From positions 8,592,400 through 8,656,399 of the forward strand of contig NC_066586.1 of NCBI RefSeq assembly GCF_905475345.1: a stretch of 64,000 nucleotides of DNA, written 5' to 3'. This DNA comes from Vespula vulgaris. Its lineage: Eukaryota; Arthropoda; Insecta; Hymenoptera; Vespidae. Made by a program: the position numbers and the translations under genes. Below the pieces are notes generated by a model that searched no databases, was not told the DNA's origin, and worked only from the letters and a program-made list of their open reading frames with translations. Below, piece by piece: positions 45,802 through 56,738 of the stretch; position 1 is the stretch's first letter, and each line of letters opens with the position of its first letter.

Positions 45802-48800
45802 CTGCAATGAATCGAAAAATTTTTTTGTTTTTTCTTTTTTGTTTCATTTTTCATTAAAAAAAAAAAAAATGTTAAGGTAAAAGATAGAATCGTTTATCAA
45901 TAACTTCATTAGTGATTATACAACGTCATGCTTACAATAGTTCACTATTTATTATTATTTTCTCGAAGTCATAAACGATATTGGTTCTTCCAGGAATAAT
46001 ATTATCATTCGTCTGCACAACGTTGCTCGTTCGTATATTTTCAGGACAGAAAGGAACACTGGATTAACCACTAGAGTACGTCGAAATTTTATCTTCAAAT
46101 TTTGATTTAATTATCGGCTTCCGTGAGAAAATTATAAAGAGAACGACGTGTTTACGGATTATACGGTTAGTTTTAAGGTAATCAAAGTTGATTTGAAAAG
46201 GTAAGATAATCGACAAAATTATCGGAGGGTTATCGAATCGTCAACGATAGAACAAGTCGATCGATAGCCGTACCTCTCGAAAGCTTCCTTATTTCGTATC
46301 CAAGCGCGCAGTTAGCGACAATAAAATGAAACGAAAGAAACTAAAGAAGCAAGAAAAAAAGAAATTTTTCAACGTACGAACGTACTCTCACTAACGGCTG
46401 GAAGATTTCAACTGAGTTCGCTACGAAAATACGAAACACAATCTCATTCTCTATTGACATTATTTAATAAGATTACCTTTTCCTGCCAGATGGATTTAAA
46501 TTTTAATAACAACTACGTACACGAATACACTGTTCGAATTTCATTATCGAACAGATACAATATGTTTCCTTTTAAAATAACGAAGTAAATTCTTGTTCGA
46601 AAGTTTACGAGCTAATTTTAGAAATTCATCGTAAACAAATTTTTTCGATAGCTGCCATCAAAACGATCGTTTAATTTATCTCGAGACGTGATCTATCTCA
46701 ATATCACTATGCCAAAACAACAAAATTTTATCGTAAGCTATAATCAATATTTCTAGATAGTTCGCACTTGGAAGATCCTTTAAATAAAATCTTCATCATT
46801 TCATTTGGTTTCCGCATTCCATCGTACGTGTCGGAGTTGTTAAACGAAGAAAAGCAATTGATAGATCGACTTCATTATAACGAATGGATTAACTTCGTGG
46901 AAGATGAAAACACGTTCGATATTACATGGTAAAGTTAAAATTTATATTGTGTGCCAACAAACCCTTTTTATGAGTACAAGCACCGACACGGGTCACAGAG
47001 TCGCTTCGCACGATGGCGCACATTCAGTTAAGTCCTACAAACATATATTTATATGAAGACACATACACACGTAAACGAACATCGTAAGTTCACGTGCCTC
47101 GGAAAAGCTGAATCGATAGACGAAAGAAGAATAAGGGCATCGTGACTTCCCCGTAGCAATAACGAGATTTTTCGATGTTAATTTCGAATTAAAAATTTCC
47201 TTTTATTTACTTCAATTCGATATGTATTATCAATTAAAGCTTTCTAACACAAGATTCGAATTAAGTACTCAAGACCCTGAACATTTCCCGTAAACTTTCG
47301 AATCCATCAGCTTTATTCGTAACCTACGAAATAAATATAATAATTCAATTTTCCCATCGCGCGTGTCACGTTACAAGACGAATCGAAAGTATCGATCACG
47401 TGTATTCGTTGCATCATAGACAAAAGACGATCCTCGAGTGGGCCTAGCTCGGGTATCTTCGTACTCTGCTCAATCAAAATCTTACCCTCGATTCTCTTCT
47501 CATACGTACTTACTCGATTACTTACTCGTTACAATGATGAAACTAATTATTGAACTACTTGTTCTACGTAAATAATTACGCAATAATTTTGTCGTACTTC
47601 CATCGTATTTTACAATAGCGAAAAATGAGGTCCGTTATATTCATCGTCCTTAATACTGAAAATAAAGATTACCTACGCTTTTATATCGAATTAAAACGGT
47701 ACGTGTGGGTGTCTATTCCATCGATTACAACTGCCCGTTGATTTGTGTCGAACTTGGAATACTAAATTAAATAGTTTTAACAATCAACCCATATATTTTA
47801 TTTACATAATGATGTAAATTTATAAATTCTACCGATACATTGAAACTACGTTTCGTATTTATAAAGATTATCATCAAATTCTATTTTTCATGTCGTCCAA
47901 TTGTACGAGTTATGTATATAAATGAAAACGACGAAACTTGTATGGTCGATTATAAATTAAAAATGCCGCCGAATTTCGTCATCTTTCGGTAAACATTCAT
48001 GAGCATGAATCATCTCGACGAAAGATATATGTGAATGAGGGCAGGAAGAACGAAAAAAGGAACCGACAAAATCGACTTCGTCTTATATTTAGAGGTGGTC
48101 TTTACTTATATAAAACGATCGAATGTCTCTTCTACGTGATGTAACTGAGAAGAAAAGCATGAATTTTTACAATCGAGCGATAGGCGAATAAAATTGAAAT
48201 AGTATAATGATAATGAATTCTGATGTGAGGTATGATGATTATCAGTTTGATGGCGATAGTTGCTATGTCGATTATATTCATCATCCTCTAACACGTTCAT
48301 TATTATAAAATTGACTTGGAATCTATACATGGGACAATTGAAAACTAAGAAAGCCTAATTCCTACCTTTGAGTTTTGTAGTATGGCTAACAAGGAAAGAG
48401 CTTGGTTCGTGACACATAATTGACGGAAAGTGGAAGCTCTCAGCGAGTTGATACGATTAACATGCTGCATGACACACGGTGCATGCCTCGACGTCAGCGG
48501 TTGCTGAGACGGCGATCAATCCACTGGCTCGAGCCCGGAACGTTTCATGGTTCCATCGAGAAAGACTAGCTGACTAGATGGAGAAAAAAATCTAGAAGAT
48601 CTCATAGCATATACATAGCTACATATACGCATACGTAAGCACAGACATACGATGGTTGATACTTACGAGTTGCGCCTCATCAGCCACATCGATAGGGTGC
48701 ACATTTTTTTCGCGTCATCACGCAATAAACTTTCCTCTGATATCGACGTTAATAAGAAAAATAATATGATGTTATCGCACTCGATGTTGAACCGGAAGCA

Positions 48801-48890
48801 AAAGGAACTAAGATCAAATAGAAAATGTTTGTGAAAAGAGAAAGAGAGAAAGAAAGAAAGAGAATGATAGAGATAGATAGATAGGTAGAT

Positions 48891-48952
<62 letters not shown>

Positions 48953-49075
48953 AATCGAATGAAACAAACGATGACGACACTTCAACCACCAAGAAGCTTT
49001 TTTCTCGTTCTGGAAAAAGAGTCGATCGGGTAACGAAATGCAAGGAAGTTCGTACCGAAAGCGAAGGCGACTCAC
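45802..49075. other. Probable 5' intron of stoned
   Basis: AT-rich sequence without supportable coding exons. Donor-like sites on the - strand occur near 46272 (GAGAG|GTACG) and 48372 (CAAAG|GTAGG) and could delimit extra non-coding 5' exons. A GC-richer patch lies near 48475-48550. A GA tract at about 48897-48949 is preceded by GATA-like repeats. Confidence 0.4.
48897..48949. repeat. (GA)n microsatellite
   Basis: About 26 GA units follow AGAT/AGAA tetranucleotides at 48840-48895. It is about 130 bp from the candidate stoned 5' exon. Confidence 0.95.
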
Positions 49076-49162
49076 CTCGTACTCTCCTGCGGGCTGAGCT
49101 ATTTCCAGCATCGATCCGTTTTGCGGAGAAGAAACATGCGCGTACAGGGATACTATGCGCAT
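49076..49162 (-). other. Candidate stoned 5' exon with upstream ORF
   Basis: On the - strand an ATG at 49162 opens 29 codons (MRIVSLYAHVSSPQNG, then EIAQPAGEYE) that end exactly at a strong donor, TACGAG|GTGAGTCG. The region around 49060-49240 is CpG-rich and looks like a promoter. If joined to the acceptor at 45801, the frame continues KALPQNGRS and stops at a TAG 3 nt before the stonin A ATG, making a 38-codon upstream ORF. The splice pairing is inferred; it may instead be the first exon of an unrelated - strand gene. Confidence 0.35.
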
Positions 49163-49287
49163 GTCGTGCGCGTGCCTAACGCCGCTATGATCGCGTCAGT
49201 CGACTCACCGTTACCCTCGCCCACCCCTTCGATATCTACTACATTTCCCTTGTTTTAACCCTTGTGATGGGGAGAGAAAGACAAGAA

Positions 49288-49323
<36 letters not shown>

Positions 49324-51445
49324 ATGTACTTTGACAAATACAGTCATATCTCCAGAACTAGAAGAACACTTGAAAACTAAGATCAGGTTAAAGGTTCGAG
49401 GTTTGACATGAAATATGTAAATTGTATAATAATTCAAGGGTTTCTTCGATGCTTTTCTTCTTCTTCATTTTTTTTTCTTTTTATCGATTAAAGATATTGT
49501 TTAGATACCAGGAATTTTTTCTTTTTTTGTATGGAAATAAACAATAAAATATTCTACACAGGTCGTTGAAGATTTTAACGTTCTAGGGATAATATCTGGC
49601 AAACATTGGACTTTTTCCCTGAGGCCATGCCAAGTTTCGATCGAAGTGAGTTAAATGAACTCACGAAAATATCGGGATGTTGTTATTTTCTTAGTAAATG
49701 CATTAGAAGATGTAGTTTGCAAATTGTTTATTTCGTTTTTAGATCAGAAAGAGATTTCGAGATTAATATAGTGGAGTTTGTATTTATTTGGTTTAAATCT
49801 TGCAAATACAACCTTTACATCGATTTATGCATCTATGGTAAAAAAGTGTGAACCATGGTAAGTCATTATGGTTGAGATTTTTGCCATGATATGGCGCTGT
49901 ACGTCCAAAGTCCATTCGCATCGACAATGTATCATTGGATGGTATAATATCGTATTTCCCGAAAAACTATATATTACATTCTAGTGTTAACTATCGACAT
50001 ATAATTGGTCTGGTAAAAATTATCTACCAATCATGAGACTTCAATAATAGTGATTTTTACACAATGAGATTTCATCCATTAATCTAGATTCGTAAAAGAA
50101 AACAGGAAGAACGTGAGTTAAACATGAAATATAGGCTTGCAGTACATAAATGTACGGCATCCGTATCGATTTTATTTTACTTCAAATAAATATGAAAATC
50201 CTTTCTATCCACCTCGAATACTCTACATACGTACATGCCTTTAAGATACAAAAGCGTATTTCATATTGTTCATTAAAAAGGCGGGTATTTCAATGTTTTC
50301 GATATCATCGTCCATTGTTGTCTCGAATAAACAGTGAAGATATATTTTATGAAGGATGTACAAAATATATGTAACCACGATTTGTTTTCGAATAAGAAAA
50401 CTAATTTCGATCTTTCTAAATCAAACCGTATTGCAATCTTTTCTTTTTTTTCTTTTTTTCATTTTTCAATATCCCAAAAGAAAACTTCTATGCTCTAGAA
50501 TACCGTTTTATCACGTCTAAGAATTGTATTTAGAGCAACGCTACAAATGATGCAAGCAAGGATGCCGTCTTTCTTTTGTTCGCATCGTAATCTTTCCTCA
50601 TTCTCTCTTTCTTCTTAGCCTCATCCTTTCTCCGCCTACTTTTTCTTCCATTCTCTCTAGAGATTCTTACAAGCATTGTGCCGGTGACTAATGCGTGGTG
50701 CTTTCTTTGTCACGCTGAACGTTAGCACGGTACTGTTCTACGCTTATGATTATTGCACACGTCACGATTTTGCCTCTATTCTTAGCTTCCCCGTTAGTCG
50801 TCATTTTTTCCCTAAATCTCATAATTTTCCAAGCCGAGGAAAAAAGGACACGATCGTTAGTTTCCTATTATCTCTCATACCATATCTACTAAAACTTTAT
50901 ATCGAACTATAAATTAAAAACGATTTTAATAGAGTTAAGAAAGTAGTGAGAGACATTATAATCAGGCAATTAATCGAAGGTTTCACGTTCTTCCCGCGCA
51001 AGACAAACGCAAGCGGAGTCAGGGTAGTGACTAACTCCGTGTAACATCCCCCATATTGATCACACTCAGCGTCTCTCTCATTCTCTCCTCCGTCGATATC
51101 TCCTTCCACGTTAGAGAAAACGCTTGCGTCTGCGTAACCTACATACGTTCTTGTATGATTTTCAGCAACAACGCCATCATCATCACCATGATCATCATCA
51201 TCATCATCATCAACATTGCTATCATCGCGAGCAAAATCTTGTGGCCCATCTCATCCTTCTTTTCACTAGTATCGTTCTTCATCCTAGAAACACCTCATTC
51301 GTTCATGGGAAAATATATACATACACAGTGTGACTATGGTGTACCACATGGAAACAGACTACTCATTCGCTAGTTCGAAGTAGTGTGCTATCGACATCGT
51401 TCCGGACGAATAACCTCATTCCCATAATCCACATCCATATGATGA
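49163..51445. other. Non-coding region between stoned and the PDZ gene
   Basis: Contains a GA tract at about 49281-49321 and an (ATC)n run at about 51176-51212. No exon is supported; open frames near 49606 and 50691 have neither motif nor splice support. The two flanking genes are divergent, so promoters for both are expected here or just to either side. Confidence 0.45.
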
Positions 51446-51703
51446 AAGGAGGTTCAAAGGATTAGACATAGGAAGGAGATAAGGAGAAGAGTTTCGATGG
51501 AACGACAATTCGCCAGCTTCGAATTGATGTCGCTAAGCTTGGAAGGTTCTCCAGTGTGTTCCTCGTGTTCACAGGTGGATGAGAATCGTCAGAGTCGGCC
51601 AACGTCATGGCATAGTCTTGGGGGTGGTTCGAATAAAAAGAAGGTGGCGCTGAACGAACGTGCCAGCTCGAAATTCGAAGGCAGGCGTCGATCTCGTTGG
51701 TAA
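51446..51703 (+). CDS. Coding-like orphan ORF, possible first coding exon
   Basis: A + strand frame is open from 51446, with the first ATG at 51497, and reads MERQFASFELMSLSLEG, SPVCSSCSQVDENRQ, SWHSLGGGSNKKK up to RRRSRW and a TAA at 51701-51703. The composition (Ser-rich, basic end, no low-complexity artefact) is protein-like. The stop overlaps a good donor, CGTTG|GTAAGAC at 51699/51700, so the ORF could be an exon spliced onward in phase 2. No family is recognised. It lies upstream of the PDZ gene and could belong to an alternative isoform. A competing 108-codon frame exists on the other strand. Confidence 0.35.
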   Translation, partial: KEVQRIRHRKEIRRRVSMERQFASFELMSLSLEGSPVCSSCSQVDENRQSRPTSWHSLGGGSNKKKVALNERASSKFEGRRRSRW

Positions 51704-53198
51704 GACGCCGTTGGCGTCGCGAACGGACGACGGCGGCGCTGCCGCCGTCACCACCACCATAGTCATCGTTATCAGCTAGCAGCACCACCAGAGAGGCTGG
51801 ATACTATCAGACCTAGAGCAGTGTCGGCACCGCTGCGCCTGCTTTACGTGGTTATCGCGCACAATTTCGCGCACGATGTCGACGTACTCGAAGGACTTCG
51901 CGTAAGGGTAGAACGCGGAAGAAGATAATTTCCGCTTGCGAGTACGTGTCTCGGTGAAAAAGGAGTGACGATCCTTTGCTAAAAGTGTTTCATCAAATTA
52001 AAAGATTTCATTTAGACAGAGAAAAGTGCCAACGAAGGAAGAGAGCAAATATTTTCCAGGATCATCAAAAGGATTCTGGAAGAGAATCCTTCTTCTTTTT
52101 TTCGAAAAAAGAACAATTCGTGCGAAACGAACAAACAAACATTTTTAACACAGAGTTCTTATCGAACAAATCTTTAAAGACGAGAAACGTCTTATATTTG
52201 GATGTGCAATGAGTTCGAAATACATCTTATCAATGTAATTTCCTCGCTTGCTTGATCTCGTCCTAATCGAAGAAATATGAACGCGAGAAGACAATAAGGA
52301 AAAATGTTCAAATTTGTGCTGGTGTTTTTCAGACAGACAGATGCAACGGATACGAGAGAAGACGAGATGGCCGAGGCGGCACCGAGAACGACGTTATTGT
52401 CCTTCCTCGAATCAACGAACCATCCTCGTGATCCTTCGACGAGATCGTGAACTCCCGCGACTTTTTCCTATTCAAATATTTCAAAAGAAAGATATCGTCG
52501 TAAGGATGTAGGCAGGCTCGAGTTCAGGCCCTGTCGTGGCCGAGTTTCCTTACGCGATTCTTCCTATATATATATATATATATGTATGTATATACATATA
52601 TACATACATACATATATATATATATTTTACTATGATGTAAGTATATACATACACGTTCCGAACGTACGAAAAAAAGGATCGTAAGGTCGGAAAGTGGAAA
52701 GATCGTCGAGCGTGTCAAAGCCGCTCCCACAAAAATCTCTCGAGAATATAGGCACGATCCTTCTACTCGATCGTCCTACTTTTTTCTCTCCCTCTCCCTC
52801 TTCTCAAAGCATCCGTGCATCTCGGTGCATCCCAGTGCATCTCGGTGTCCTAGTGCTCGTCAGATTGTCGAAGGAGGATAAAAAGAAGAGTGGTGAGCGT
52901 TCGTAAAAGAAGTGGCCGGTCTCGACGTTTAATAAGCGGGGAAAAAGAGAGAAAAGCAAAGAGGGAGGTCTCCCGATCAACGAGATATGAAAATGTGTGC
53001 GAAAATAATAAAATGCACGACACGTGACAACGTCATTCTTCTTGGTGACGGCATGATATCTCGAAGCCGATGACACGGTCGTCGGAGCGTCGCGATAAGT
53101 GTTAGTGGCTTAACGTGTATGTCGTGCAGCGTATACATAGGATGTTGTTCCTGGAAGTTGTCCAATAGTCCACGAGGAGAAAGATAGCAACAGCGAAA
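51704..53198 (+). promoter_or_regulatory. Presumed promoter/5' UTR region of the PDZ gene
   Basis: CpG-rich sequence at about 51700-51950 and 52680-53190 flanks the ATG at 53199. A good acceptor (GGTGTTTTTCAG) ends at 52331, suggesting a spliced leader. A (TA)n/(TACA)n microsatellite lies at about 52565-52625. A short 10-bp tandem repeat is at 52818-52847. No upstream ORF with recognisable content was found. Confidence 0.4.
52818..52847. repeat. Three 10-bp tandem units CATCTCGGTG/CATCCCAGTG
   Basis: Units at 52818-52827, 52828-52837 and 52838-52847, with a partial fourth unit (CATCCGTG) just before. They lie in the presumed 5' UTR of the PDZ gene. Confidence 0.8.
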
Positions 53199-54431
53199 AT
53201 GGTGGATCTAGAGGGTTACATCATTATGCTGGCGAATAAGAACGGGGAGATGAAGTTGTATGGTACGTAAATTGTTCATGATCAGATTTGTGTATTTTCA
53301 ACGGTATGGAGGAATGGGAGAGGGGGATGATATTCATTGCTCGTTAAGCGTTTGAATATTTATCACGGTTAAACACTGATAGATCGTCGTACTAATATTA
53401 TGATTTTGTCGTATCAAAGCCTATGCGAAATCTACGTACGTATATACGTAATCATCGATGAATGTCAACAGATTCGTTACGATCGAGTATAACGTCCGAT
53501 AAAAAATGAGTATCCTTGGCTGTTAATAGGAAAGTACACGATCCGAAGGACTTCTTTTTCCAAATAGTCGAGTTAAAGATAACCTTGGGATCCATTCGTA
53601 AGCATCGCTTATCGGAGATAAAATTGTAACGCGATAAATATTGTAAGGTGTCGCTAAAGAAGGGATCTCGTTTATTTTTGGTCTCTTTTATTTCTGATTA
53701 GTATCGCACATTACTAATCGTTCTCTCTGATTATTACGTACTGCAAGTTCAATAACGATATTTGTCGAATTTAATAACGTTTCTACGATTATCATATTGA
53801 TCAAATCGAAATTGATTTAAAGATTTTATAGATTTATTTTCTTGCATAATGTTACGTTCATTCGTTTCTCAATAAAAATTCTACTTTCTCATTATCTAAT
53901 AACGCTAATCGTTTCGTGTTTTATATTCAATGACAACAACGACGACTTGTACCTTGCGTTCTACGTTGTTGCTTGATTTATCGCGTGCTTCGTAATGGTA
54001 TAACTATAACTAACGTAAACACAGACGTCAATGGATCATTCTGACGATACGTCTCGATCCGACAGGTTCTCGTGCGGATAACGCGGACAGTTTGGAATTC
54101 GACGACGAAATTCTCCAAGTGAACGGCCGTACTCTGCAAAATGCAACCTACGCGGAAGTCATTCAGTACATACACCAGGTAATTATCAAATCTTCAATAC
54201 GTCATTTAATCTTCAATTCGTATCTCATTCTTCATTTTCATTTGTAAACAACCATCGGTCCTACAAACATATGTATATACATGTATATAAATCTGAAATT
54301 ATTTACATTAAAATTATGCGGGCCAATCGGATGATTTCCTATCTTTTTAACGCAAATATAATTCTCTTTACAGTGCATCAAATCACGCACGATTTCTCTC
54401 CGATTACGCAGGAGGAAGGAGAGCCGGATCG
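53199..54431 (+). CDS. PDZ-domain protein, N-terminal exons (partial)
   Basis: Three exons with clean GT-AG junctions: 53199-53262, 54066-54178 and 54374-54431 (ends in phase 1). The start ATG sits in a strong context (CGAAAATGG). The translation begins MVDLEGYIIMLANKNGEMKL, continues YGSRADNADSLEFDDEILQVNG and RTLQNATYAEVIQYIHQ, and ends ISLRLRRRKESRI. The block from ADSLEFDDEILQVNG through the following helix and strand is the second half of a PDZ domain (GD-x-IL-x-VNG core, alpha-B helix, last beta strand), which binds C-terminal peptides. The usual GLGF carboxylate-binding loop is not evident. The gene continues beyond 54431 and I could not find the next exon. The family member is not identified. 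Confidence 0.75.
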
Positions 54432-54496
54432 GTGAGTAATACGAAAGTCACGGGATTATTTTTTAATCTCGTTAATAGTATTAGTATTCGTAGTAA

Positions 54497-54557
54497 GAAC
54501 AACAACAACGATACTAATGATAATAATAATAACAATAACAATAACAATAACAATAAC

Positions 54558-54592
<35 letters not shown>

Positions 54593-54605
54593 TAATAATA
54601 ATAAA
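54497..54605. repeat. (AAC)n/(AAT)n trinucleotide and AATAAC hexanucleotide repeat
   Basis: About 110 bp of AAC, AATAAC and AAT units with few interruptions. It produces a poly-Asn open frame that is not a gene. Confidence 0.95.
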
Positions 54606-54926
54606 GATCTATCGTAATGAAAAGAGTCGGAATAAATTCACGCAAACTCGAATAAAATAAGCTATAAGTCCCCTTACTGAAAATAAAGAAAACAAAAGAA
54701 AATTTTTGTACGAATACTCGAAATTCGCATATTTCATCCAACCTCCTTAAATGAGGGAATATCTTGAACATTGAGAAGCTTGAACAAGAGAGAAGTTGGC
54801 CGAGCAGAGCTTTAGACTTTGGTTCTCTAGCGAAAAAGAGAATAGAAGCGAGCAACGAATCGATAACTTCTCGAAGAGAGAACACAATAGTTCTCGGAGA
54901 ATATATCACCTTTAAGGTTTCGCCAG

Positions 54927-54929
<3 letters not shown>

Positions 54930-54963
<34 letters not shown>

Positions 54964-54968
54964 ATCTC
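54930..54968. repeat. (CT)n microsatellite
   Basis: A CT dinucleotide run with TCTA variants at its right end. Confidence 0.9.
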
Positions 54969-56129
54969 TCATTCTATCTATCCATCTATCTCTCCTTTTC
55001 TCTTTCTCTCACTTTCCTCGTATACCTACGTTGCACCTATTCAAAAAAGCTCTCGAGTACTTTTCGAGATATTCCAAGAACATTGAAATCTCTCAGCTGG
55101 TGTCCCGTTCGATAAGACGACGAACACACGTAGCTACGTGCTCGGATGAGAAGCCTTGTTTTAAGCCTAGTAGAAAATTTATTTCTATCCAGCCATTTTA
55201 CAAAGGATCGTGCACCAAAGATAAGAGAGGATAGAAGTGTAAAATATCTCTTCTCTGACGTCGGCGCGAGCCATCGTCTCTCTTCTTTAAGAAGGATATA
55301 AGAAACGACCTTTCTTATTCATCCCCTTCTCTCTCTTTTTCTCTAAATACATCATACACGATATCTATACGAATCCAATCGAAGATTGGATCCAAATGCT
55401 CGGTACGCATGTAATGAAATATGAAAAAATCCGCAATGGAAAATCTTTTCGAAATTCTTGACGAGATTCTTTCTGACGGTTATCAATAAATCGAAATACG
55501 ATAAATATTTTCCTTACAATTCATTCTCAACAAGAAGATATATCTATGTGTAGTTTTGTTTTTCGTAACGTACATACGTCTCAGAGATATATCTTTTATA
55601 ATATAATAATAAGAAACTTATAATTAAATACAATGCAATTAATATAATAACAATTAAATAAAAGTACATTTCAGAGTTTATATCATTTTAACAATTTAAA
55701 CAAAGTTGATTAAAAGTTCTGAGTGCTTTTGATGTAATAACACATTTGTGGGTTCTCTAATAAATTCAATATTTACTTCGTGAAATGTTTGCACGTTAGA
55801 TAGCTTAAAGTAAACCATTGGGTAGATTTTAACGAGACCTAGTCTCTATAAAATTTCTAAAATATTATAACAAATTTTGACCTACTTATACTCGTAATAA
55901 TTTTCTCATAATTCAAAAGATTTTTGAGCTTGACAATTCGTTGCAAATACATGCTCAGTGTTCTAACACCGAGCATTAAAATTTGAGATAAACCGAACAC
56001 GTTTTCGTTGTTTCCGCTCAATCCACCCCCTTTGAAATTCGTTAAACAAAAACGCCGATTTAAACAAAACACCAAAAGAAAACAAAACAAAAGGAACTCT
56101 AAAAGAGACCAATACACGTACGGTACGTT

Positions 56130-56330
56130 CTTTCGTCGCTAGTAGTACAGAAGCGGAACGTTTAACGGTCGCACAGGTGGCGGTCACGCGACTCGCTTTC
56201 CTCCCCGCGAAATCGCAGAACACTTTTACGGAGGCTAGCCGACCGCTTCGAATTCGAAGCGACGACGAGATAGAACACAGTACAGGTCGTATGCTTCCGT
56301 AGCGTTTCGTGCGATTCCGTCGTTCACCAG
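56130..56330 (+). other. Candidate alternative first exon
   Basis: A CpG-rich block of about 200 bp in AT-rich surroundings ends at a good donor, TTCACCAG|GTAAATG. It has no long open frame on the + strand. This is the pattern expected of a non-coding first exon with its promoter. It is likely part of the PDZ gene or a neighbour to the right; no RNA evidence is available. Confidence 0.35.
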
Positions 56331-56430
56331 GTAAATGCCTCAGGTGGCTCGTCAACGAAAGCCTCGTGGAGTAGTGGAACCGAAGGTGTATACTTGGAAG
56401 GGGTATACGTGAGGAGTAGGGGTCGAGAAC

Positions 56431-56452
56431 GGAATAAAAAGAGAGAGAGAGG

Positions 56453-56484
<32 letters not shown>

Positions 56485-56498
56485 AAATACTAAACTAA

Positions 56499-56529
<31 letters not shown>

Positions 56530-56530
56530 A
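56431..56530. repeat. GA-rich tract
   Basis: Interrupted GA dinucleotide repeats separate two CpG-rich blocks. Confidence 0.95.
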
Positions 56531-56738
56531 TTTGGCGACGGTGCGACGAAGTTGGCAGAGTTCTCATCGAGTTCTCCATCGAATTCACATCGCGATCCTC
56601 GAAGGCCGAGTTCCTCGAGTTCTCGTCCTCGAATTCGCATTATCCTTCCTCTTCTACGTCCTCGTTCGAGAAAGGAGATCTCACACAAGGCGGCTCTCGC
56701 TTGCCTGAGACTCAGTCGACTCGCGTTCAGCGTGCCGT
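56531..56738 (+). other. Second candidate alternative first exon
   Basis: A CpG-rich block with TCGAG-type repeats ends at a consensus donor, GTGCCGT|GTAAGTAT. A short frame from an ATG-containing segment (HRDPRRPSSSSSRPRIRI) runs into the donor but is low complexity. A non-coding exon is as plausible as a coding one. Confidence 0.35.

Larger units (their letters stand above)
54432..56129. other. Intronic region of the PDZ gene
   Basis: Follows the phase-1 donor at 54431. Holds an (AAC)n/(AAT)n block and a CT tract. No further coding exon with matching phase was recognised. Confidence 0.45.

Noticed and set aside
54432..54617. Poly-Asn open frame
   Set aside because: It is a translation of the AAC/AAT repeat and lies in an intron.
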